Source: Tolypeutes matacus
Lineage: Eukaryota; Chordata; Mammalia; Cingulata; Chlamyphoridae
Assembly: GCA_026826555.1 (NCBI GenBank)
Contig: JAKSZT010053917.1
Location: forward strand, 330,987-394,986
Direction of reading: 5' to 3'
DNA: 64,000 nt
The translations under genes were made by a program, and so were the position numbers. Below the pieces are notes generated by a model. It was not told the origin of the DNA. It saw only the letters and a program-made list of their open reading frames with translations, and did not search any database. This document shows, one piece after another, positions 56,268 through 64,000 of the stretch; the first letter of the stretch is position 1; every line of letters begins with the position of its first letter.

Positions 56268-56387
56268 ATTGGAGGCCCAAGATTGCTAGCAATTGATTCT
56301 AGGTAATGGATAAGTTGCCCATTTTGAGATAGCTGTACAAAAGGGATCCACAAAATACTGGTGACAATGAACAGAATGATAAATAAC
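56268..56387 (-). pseudogene. SLC5A4: SLC5A4-like exon 12, truncated (minus strand)
   Basis: After CTTTCCAG on the minus strand: [20 protein letters not shown], then [20 protein letters not shown]. This is the SGLT helix and the conserved QNGQL-(I/F)-Y-(I/T)-(Q/E)SI-S-LGPPI motif. The match ends at about 56268, beside an L1 relic; the rest of the exon (AAVF...KRVNE-type) is not found. It lies downstream of the exon 11 copy on the same strand, with matching phase. Confidence 0.8.
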
Positions 56388-56803
56388 CTGGAAAGAAAAC
56401 AAAATATTTAAATATTAAGCAAAAATATTGGAACCTCCATTGGGCTTTTGTTCTTTCATTCATTCTTGTGGTTATTCATTGGTTTTCCCAAATAAAATCA
56501 AGCTCCTGGTCCTAACATGAACCCATGTATGTTTAATAATTATCAGCTAGTAAAATGCTGACAAAGCAACTGCTTCTTTGTACTTAGTCCTATCTTCATC
56601 CATGTGATTAAATATCCATTCATAAAAACAGTTTAAATGTCAGCAATTCATTGATCAATCTCTAATGCAATGCACATATTATATGATTAGAAATAAACAC
56701 ATCACTATTTCTATTAATAAGTAACCATTTGTATGATAAAGAAAGCAGATCCACCCCCCCCCCGCCCTTTTTTACCCCACCTTGAAGGACACTAAGTCAG
56801 TTT
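56388..56803. other. Intron-like DNA (minus-strand locus)
   Basis: No exon or repeat recognised. A C run is present at 56752-56762. Confidence 0.4.
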
Positions 56804-56818
56804 GCATGGGTTAGAATT

Positions 56819-57289
56819 TTTTTTTTTTTTTTTTTTTTTTTATTATGGGTAAAAATCAAAATTCTCACAATACATACAAACATTTGTAAAATGATATATA
56901 AATATATATGCATATATGTGTATTTGCTTACAAAAATGTTATTTTATATATATATATATACATATATTTTAAGAGGTGCTTAGATTACCTAAAATATTAT
57001 ACGGAACCCACTCGGATTCCCATGTTGCCCACCTCCCACACCTCCCACCACATCCAACACAAACATCTCCCATAGTGTGGCCCACCAACCTCAATGAACT
57101 TACACCTCCTGGAGCCTTGCCACCAACCATAGACCACAGTTCACACTGTAGACCACACTCTCTCCCACTCAGTTCTGAGTGGTGTGTGCTGATTTAAAAT
57201 GGCCTACATCCATTGCTACAACAGTACTCAGGACAACCTCCAACTCCCAAAGAAGCCCCTGTATTTCAACTGCTCATCCCCTCCCTACT
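56819..57289 (-). mobile_element. Xenarthran retroposon family, copy 5
   Basis: Very close to the 26 kb copy over its whole length, including the AT microsatellite. GCATGGGTTAGAATT at 56804-56818 and 57290-57304 flanks it. Poly(T) on the left gives minus orientation. Confidence 0.9.
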
Positions 57290-57304
57290 GCATGGGTTAG
57301 AATT

Positions 57305-58194
57305 AAAACAGCCTCTATCCCTGAATGCAGAGTGAATTGGCTAGTAATATCACTTTGTGCATTTTACTACTTGAGTCCTCAGGCAGGTAGAAGGAATTTT
57401 GGTTGAAATATTGGTAAGCAGTAAGAAAACGATTAGAGGCTCCTGGAGTCCAGGAGGCATGGTTTATTCACCTTTCTAAATCTCACAGCACTCTGTGTTT
57501 TTTGTGTGAATAAGCAAACAAGCATAATTTACTAGACTATCCATAAAAGGCCAGCGTTTATCTGGGTCCACCTGAAATAGAGAGGTGGTGGTTGGGTGAA
57601 GAAGGAATCAAGCATTTGGGCAGCAGACCGTGGCACAAGCATCTCACAAAACTTACAAAACTTTTGCAACTTGCAGTAACTAAATGTTAGCACAAAGTCT
57701 TAGCCTTAACACAGTAAGGCCTCCATAAATAACCTCTACTATCCTTATTGTTATCATCATCAGATATGAAATCATGCCCCTCCCAGGCTCTTTTAGATTC
57801 AATTACTTTTTTTTATCACATATAGAATCAACTCCAAAGTCTTGTTATGGTCTCCGGCTTCCTTTCTGACCTTGTTTCTTATCACTCTGCCACTTGCTCC
57901 CCAGGTGCCAACCTCACTCATGACTGTCCTCAAATACACTGAGCACGTGACTGTCAGAGATAAGAGACAACCAACATCCGAAAGTTTGTAACAGTAACTA
58001 TTTTATTTAAAAGTATGGCCCCGGTTTTTGTATCTGGAAAAAAGATCAAGTGGATTGAAATGTTTTTTAATGTCCTTGTTTCCACTCTAACTCTGCGACT
58101 GGTTTCACTGGAATCAAAGGTGAGGGGGATTTAGTTTGCATCTTCATTTGTACTTTTCCAGAGAAATTTCAGGCAGAAACCAGGGATTTCTTAC
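57305..58194. other. Intron-like DNA (minus-strand locus)
   Basis: A short L2-like piece at about 57820-57940. Nothing else recognised. Confidence 0.45.
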
Positions 58195-58345
58195 CATCCA
58201 GCTATAAGGAGCTCTCTATCTGATGCCTGCTTCTGGTTCTTGGTATAGAGGTCCATGGTGAAGAGGGTGCTGGCGCTGTTGAAGATGGAGGTTAGGGAGC
58301 TCATGAGAGAGGCTATCATGATGGACAGCATCAGGCCTCTCAGTC
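58195..58345 (-). CDS. SLC5A4: SLC5A4-like exon 11 (minus strand)
   Basis: Minus strand: TCCCAG acceptor, then [50 protein letters not shown] and a GTAAGA donor. This is the strongly conserved SGLT segment with [18 protein letters not shown] and LLIAG favour SLC5A4. Frame and both splice sites are intact over 151 bases. It cannot be part of the plus-strand gene without an inversion. Confidence 0.88.
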
Positions 58346-59142
58346 CTGGGACCATAAGAGGGTGCAAGCACTGGATAGGGGCTAGATGCCGTGCTGTGAT
58401 CCATGGCGGTCTTGGAAAACCAGAGAGTCGTTGCAAGATAAAAGTGTAATGGAACATTAACAAATTGATGTGTCTACCAACAGATGTCATCATGTGGAGT
58501 TTTATGCATATTTCCTGGTGCCCTGAAGACAATCCAGTAAAGAATTTTCATTCTAACTATAAACCTAGAGATCAACTGCTGGAACCTAATTTTGGAAGAG
58601 AGGCAACATTGCAGTGCTACCTTTCTTTGGAGAGGAATTATTGGTTTCCTGAAGACCTGTGATAACTAGAGAGGAAGAAGTCTAGTAAGAGGTTCTGCTA
58701 AAGAAGTCTTTGGTGGGGCAAAGCTGAGAGTTTTGAGACATCATGGCAGCTTCTTTCTCTACTTTTCTCTGTCAGTTAGTGATGCCTCTAAATCTCTTAA
58801 GACAGAATGTAGAATGGGGTGGATGGATGATATCACTTGTGGGTCATGTTCTCTTCCTCCTGCAAATGCTTATGTGTGTCAAAGAGGAGAATGGTAACAG
58901 AAGTCTTAGCCAACCTTTGATAATTCTAAGGTCCAAATCACTGGCTCATCCCAAGCCTTACCCTGCTCTGATTCTTTACATCATAGCAATTATGACCTTC
59001 TAATATCCTATCTAATTTACTTTTTTCTAAAACTTTATTTGTACATTTAATAATTGAAAATATAAATAATTAAAAAGTAAAAAGTAAACACAGATGAATA
59101 AATATATACATTTCTCAATTAAATGTAATGGATACATATAAA
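58346..59142. other. Unrecognised non-coding DNA
   Basis: The preceding exon of a minus-strand SLC5A4 copy was looked for and not seen. Confidence 0.4.
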
Positions 59143-59309
59143 TTTTTTTTTTTTTTTGGATCAAACAATATGTTACACAATATATTTGGTTCATAGTAAT
59201 GCATTCATACAGTATTTGTCCTTTAGTGTCTGGCTTGCTTCACTCAACATAATATCCTCTAGGTTCATCCATGTTGCCATATGCTTTATGACTTCATTTC
59301 TTCTTCCAT

Positions 59310-62300
59310 ATGCATAATATTCCATCGTGTGAATAGACCACAGTTTGTTTATCCATTCATCTGTTGATGGACACCTGGGTTGTCACCATTTTGGCAATGG
59401 TGAATAATGTTGCTATGAACATCGGTGTATAGATGTCTGTTTTTGTCACTGCTCTCAGTTCTTCTGGGTATATACCCAGTAGTGGTATTGCAGGGTCACG
59501 TGGCAAGTCTATATTCAACTTCTTTAGGAACTGCCATACAGTCCTCCATAGTGGTTGTACCATTCTGCATTCCCACCAACAGTGAAGAAGTGTTCCTATC
59601 TCTCCACATCCTCCCCAATGCTTGTAGTTCTCTTGTCTTTTTAATAGTGGCCATTCTGATAGGTGTGAAATGATATCTCATTGTAGTTTTCATTTGCATT
59701 TCCCTAATCATGAGTGATGTTGAGCATTTCTTCATGTGTTTTTTTGCCATTTGTATTTCTTCTTTGGAGAAATGTCTATTCAAGTCTTTCGCCCATTTTT
59801 TAATTGGGTCATTTGTCTTTTTATTGTTGTGTTGTAACATCTCATTATATATCCTGGATATTAAACCCTTATCAGATATGTGATTTCCAAATATTTTTTC
59901 CCATTGAGTTGTCTGCCCTTTTCACCCTTTTGACAAAGTCCTGTGAGGTGCAAAAGTGTTTAATTTTGAGGAGGTCCCATTTATCTATTTTCCCTTTTGT
60001 TGCACGTGCTTTGGGTGTAAGGTCCAAGAAACTACCACCTACTACAAGGTCTTGAAGATGTTTCCCTACATTTTCTTCTAGTAGTTTTATGGTCCTGGCT
60101 TTTATATTTAGATCTTTGATCCATTTTGAGTTGATTCTTGTATAGGGGGTGAGATAGGGGTCCTCTTTCATTCTTTTGGCTATAGATATCCAGTTTTCCC
60201 AACACCATTTGTTGAAGAGACTATTTTTTCCCATTAGCGTGGGCTTGGTAGGTTTGTCAAAAACCAGTTGGCTGTATAGGTGAGGGTATATTTCTGGGTT
60301 CTCAATTCTATTCCACTGATCGATGTGTCTATCTTTATGCCAGTACCATACTGTTTTGACCACTGTAGCTTTGTAATATGTTTCAAGGTCAGGCAGTGAA
60401 ATTCCTCCCACATTGCTCTTCTTTTTCAGAATGCTTTTGGCTATTCTGGTGCATTTACCCTTCCAGATGAATTTGGTAATTGCCTTCTCTACTTCTGTAA
60501 AGTAAGCTGTTGGGATTTTGATTGGTATTGCATTGAATCTATAAATCAGTTTGGGCAGGATTGACATCTTCACGATATTTATTCTTCCAATCCATGAACA
60601 CGGAATGTCTTTCCATTTGTTTAGGTCTTTCTTAATTTCTTTTAGCATTGTTTTGTAGTTTTCTGCATATAGGTCCTGTACTTCTTTGGTTAAATGAACT
60701 CCTAGGTATTTGAGTCTTTTTGTTGCTATTGAAAATGGAATTTTCCTATTGATTTCCTCCTCAGGTTGTTCAGTACTAGTGTACAAAAACATTACTGATT
60801 TTTGCGTGTTGATCTTGTATCCTGCCACTTTGCTGAACTCATTTATTAATTCAAGTAGCTTTGTCATGGATACTTCAGGATTTTCTAAGTACAGGATCAT
60901 GCCATCCGCAAACAGTGAGAGTTTTACTTCCTCTTTTCCTATTTGGACGCCTTTATTTTTTTTGTCTTGTCTAATTGCCATAGCTAGAACTTCTAGTACA
61001 ATGTTGAATAACAATGGTGACAGTGGGCATCTTGTCTTGTTCCTGATCTTAGAGGGAAAGCTTTCAACCTTTCCCCACTGAGTATGATGTTAGCTGTGGG
61101 TTTTTCATATATGCCTTTTATCATATTGAGGAATTTTCCTTTTATTCCTATCTTTTGAAGTATTTTTTATCAAAAAAGGATGTTGGATTTTGTCAAATGC
61201 CTTTTCTGCATCTATTGAGATGATCATGTGGTTTTTTTCCCTTCAATTTGTTAACGTGGTGTATTACATTGATTGATTTTCTTATGTTGAACCAGCCTTG
61301 CATACCAGGAATAAATCCCACTTGGTCGTGATGTATAAGTCTTTTGATATGCTGTTGGATTTGATTTGCAAGTATTTTGTTGAGAATTTTTGCATGTATG
61401 TTCATTAGAGAGATTGGTCTGTAATTTTCTTCTCTTCTGGAATCTTTATCTGGCTTTGGTATTAGGGTGATGTTGGCTTCATAAAATGTATTGGGTAATT
61501 TTTCCTCCTCTTCAATTTTCTGGAAGAGTTTAAACAGGATTGGTGTTAATTCTTTTAGAAATGCTTGGTAGAATTCACCTGTGAAGCCATCTTATCCTGG
61601 ACTTTTCTTTGCTGGGAGATTTTTGATGACGGATTCAATCTCCTTAATTGTGATTGGTTTGTTAAGTTCTTGTATTTCTTGTAGTGTCAGTGTAGGTTGT
61701 TTATGTGTTTCTAGAAATTTATCCATTTCATCCAGGTTGTCCAGTTTGTTGGCATATAGTTTCTCATAATATCCTCTTATGATTCTTTTTATTTCTGTGA
61801 GGTCATTTGTAACTCCCCCCCTTTCATTTCGATTGTATTTATTTGTATCTTTTCTCTTTTTTTCTTTGTTAGTCTAGCGAGGTCTTTGTCAATTTTATTG
61901 ATCTTCTCAGAGAACCAGCTTTTGGTTTTGTCAATTTTCTCTATTGTTTTTCTGTTCTCATTTTCACTTATTTCTGCTCTAATCTTTATTATTTTTTTCC
62001 TTCTGCTTGATTTGGGATTGGTTTGCTGTTCTTTTTCTAGTTTCTCTAGTTGTTCAGTTAAATCTTTGAGTTTAGCTCTTTCTTGTTTTTTAATATAGGC
62101 ATTTAGGGCTATAAATTTCCCTCTCAAGACTGCCTTCACTCTATCCCATAAGTTTTGATACGTTGTGTTCTCATTTTCGTTTGTCTCAATATATTTACTG
62201 ATTTCACTTGCAATTTCTTCTTTGACCCACCGAATATTTAGGAGTGTGTTGTTTAGTCTCCACACATTTGCAAATTTACTTTTTTCCTGTCTGTTATTGA

Positions 62301-63012
62301 TTTCTAGTTTCATTCCATTATGATCTGAGAAGGTGCTTTGTATAATTTCAATCTTTTTATATTTATTGAGAGCTGCATTGTGACCCTAACATGTGGTCTA
62401 TCCTGGAGAAAGATCCATGGGCACTTGAGAAGAATGTATAACCTGCTGAATTTGGATGCAGTGTTCTGTATATGTCTGTTAGGTCTAACTTGTTTATCAT
62501 ATTGTTCAAGTTCTCTGTTTCCTTGTTGATCTTCTGTCTAGTTGTTCTATCTAATGATGTGAGAGAGGTGTTGAAGTCTCCAGCGATTATTGCAGAAATG
62601 TCTATTTCTCCCTTAAGTTTTGCTAGAGTTAGTCTCATATATTTTGGGGCACCCTGGTTAGGTGCGTAGATATTTATGACTGTTATATCTTCCTGGAGGA
62701 TCATCCCTTTTCTTAATATATATAAAGGCCTTCCGTATCTTTTATCACTTTTTTGCAATTAAAGTCTGTTTTGTCTGATATTAGTATAGCTACCCCTGCT
62801 CTTTTCTGTTTACTATTCACGTGGAGTATCTTTTTCCAACCTTTTACTTTCAGCCGGTTTGTATCCCTGGGTCTGAGGTGAGTTTCTTGTAAGCAGCATA
62901 TGGATGGCTCATGTTTTTTTATCCATTCTGCCAGCCTGTATCTTTTTACTGGGGAATTTAATCCATTCACATTCAATGATATTACTAAAAACGCACTATT
63001 TATTTCCTCCAT
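59310..63012 (-). pseudogene. L1 ORF2 (endonuclease/reverse transcriptase), inactivated
   Basis: The endonuclease starts MEEINSAFLVISLNVNGLNS with the N and QETHL motifs (63012-62850). After a frameshift near 62740 come IYAPN and GDFNT (about 62670 and 62580). RT pieces include IPGMQGWFN (about 61310) and a 380-codon open stretch (61014-59872). There the catalytic box reads FADG instead of FADD, with GGC at 60903-60901 replacing the second Asp. Later pieces include RMWRDRNT (about 59600) and the C-terminal [14 protein letters not shown] (about 59490). It would nick DNA and copy L1 RNA if intact; frameshifts, stops and the lost Asp prevent this. Confidence 0.88.
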
Positions 63013-63093
63013 TTTATTCTTTGGTTTTCATATGTCATCTTGTTTTTGTCTCTCTTTTCACTCTTTTGGTTATTCTTTCTGCTTTTCTTTCTT

Positions 63094-63993
63094 CTATACT
63101 CTCCTCCAAGCCTCTCTCTCCTGTCTTTTTCTTTTAGGTTCTAAGGCTTCCTTTAATATTTCCTGCAAAGTTGGATTCTTTTTTGCAAACTCTCTTAGTT
63201 TCTGTTTGTTTGTGAATAATTTATACTCACCTTCATATTTGAAGGACAGTTTTGCTGGATAAAGAATTCTCAGCTGACAGTATTTCTCTTTCAGTTTCCT
63301 AATTGTATCATACCACAGTCTTCTCGCCTCCATGGTTTCTGAAGGGAAATCTGCACTAAGTCTTACTGGACGTCCTTTGTACATGATCGTTTGCTTCTCT
63401 CTTCCTGCTCTTAGAATTTTTTCTTTATCTTTCACATTTGACATTCTGAATAGTGTGTGTCTTGGTGTAGGTCTAATTGGATTTATTCTCATTGGGGTAC
63501 AGTGTGCTTCTTGGACATGTAAGTTCATTTCTTTCGTGACAGTTGGGTAATTTTCAGCTATTATTTCCTCAAATACTCTTTCTGCCCCTTTTCCTTTCTC
63601 TTCCCCTCCTGGAATTCCCATGACATGTATATTGTTGCGTTTTGTGTTGTCATTCAACTCTCTGAGCCCCTGCTCAATTTTTTCCATTCTTTTATCTCTC
63701 TGTTCTTCTCTCTCTTCAATTGTAGCTGCTCTGTCTTCAGTATCACTTATTCTTTCTTCTGTCATTTTGAGCCTGCTGTTGTATGCCTTAAATGTGTTTG
63801 TGACTTCACCTATTGTGTCTTTCATTCCCATGAACTCAGTTACTTTTCTGTTCAGGATTTCAAATTTTTCTTTGCGTTCCCTCAATGTATTCTTGATGTC
63901 ATTTATGTCTTTAACTATATTGTCTTTCATCTCATTAATTTGATTTTGGAAATTTGTGCTCATCTCACTGATTAGTTCTCTCAAATTCTGCAT
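63094..63993 (-). CDS. L1 ORF1 protein, partial (N-terminus outside the window)
   Basis: A 299-codon open frame that remains open to the window edge, so the true start may lie beyond. It has a long coiled coil (residues about 10-115, heptad-rich KDNIVKDINDIKNTLRERKEK...), then the RRM region with NNIHVMGIPGGEEKG, and a C-terminal domain with HTLFRMSNVKDKEKILRAGR and KGRPVRLSADFPSETMEARR. ORF1p is the trimeric RNA-binding chaperone that coats L1 RNA. No lesion is visible in this part, unlike the adjacent ORF2. Confidence 0.9.
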   Translation of the reverse strand: MQNLRELISEMSTNFQNQINEMKDNIVKDINDIKNTLRERKEKFEILNRKVTEFMGMKDTIGEVTNTFKAYNSRLKMTEERISDTEDRAATIEEREEQRDKRMEKIEQGLRELNDNTKRNNIHVMGIPGGEEKGKGAERVFEEIIAENYPTVTKEMNLHVQEAHCTPMRINPIRPTPRHTLFRMSNVKDKEKILRAGREKQTIMYKGRPVRLSADFPSETMEARRLWYDTIRKLKEKYCQLRILYPAKLSFKYEGEYKLFTNKQKLREFAKKNPTLQEILKEALEPKRKRQEREAWRRV

Positions 63994-64000
63994 CTCTTCT

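Larger units (their letters stand above)
59143..64000 (-). mobile_element. Large L1 element, continues past the window
   Basis: Minus-strand order: ORF1 (63993 and beyond to 63094), an 81-bp spacer, ORF2 (63012 to about 59310), a short 3' UTR and poly(A) (plus-strand T run 59143-59157). The 5' UTR lies outside the window. ORF1 is open; ORF2 has several shifts and stops. Confidence 0.9.

Noticed and set aside
62900..63975. Plus-strand frames of 100-120 codons in the last kilobase
   Set aside because: Antisense shadows of L1 ORF1 and ORF2.

Overview
This is mammalian nuclear DNA, almost certainly from a xenarthran. The inference (armadillo or sloth type) rests on many copies of a tRNA-derived SINE whose head reads like GTGGCTCAAGTGGTTGAGC...GGTTCGATTCC, a lineage-typical family, together with L1, MIR, L2, MLT1 and hAT relics. 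Two 100-N assembly gaps are present (26355-26454, 41732-41831). No complete, clearly functional protein gene was found. The window holds immunoglobulin lambda variable (IGLV) pseudogenes, a scrambled SLC5A4 (SGLT3-like) locus, an inverted pair of MARK kinase retrocopies and a dense layer of retroelements.

Layout. 1-2970: AT-rich DNA around a CpG-rich patch (1370-1880). 2971-3556: a small composite retroposon with target-site duplication. 4330-8095: an L1 relic, then two MARK-family processed pseudogenes facing each other tail to tail. 8346-13015: a decayed plus-strand L1 carrying a larger copy of the composite retroposon, which contains a 25-bp, 12-copy VNTR. 14640-28530: at least four, probably five, V-lambda pseudogenes plus one V fragment, all on the minus strand. 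The V1-like and V5-like segments keep octamer promoter elements and recombination signals with 23-bp spacers.

30212-41731: plus-strand SLC5A4-like exons corresponding to human exons 1, 2, 3, 5 and the start of 8. Exon 3 has a one-base deletion and exon 8 runs into a gap. A diverged direct duplication (about 33.3-39.4 kb and 46.1-54.35 kb) carries a second, dead copy of exon 5. Further SLC5A4-like exons lie at 55014 (plus), 58345-58195 (minus) and 56387-56268 (minus), so the locus has been duplicated and inverted. 41832-46090 holds an L1 5' UTR entering the gap, an older inverted L1 and a solo LTR. 59143-64000 is a large minus-strand L1 with a long ORF1 and a broken ORF2.

The V segments would be VDJ-recombination substrates or conversion donors if any part were used; no J or C lambda segment was seen. 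The SLC5A4 pieces do not add up to a complete transporter here. The most novel-looking structures are the SVA-like composite with VNTR and a TSD-flanked retroposon family present five times.
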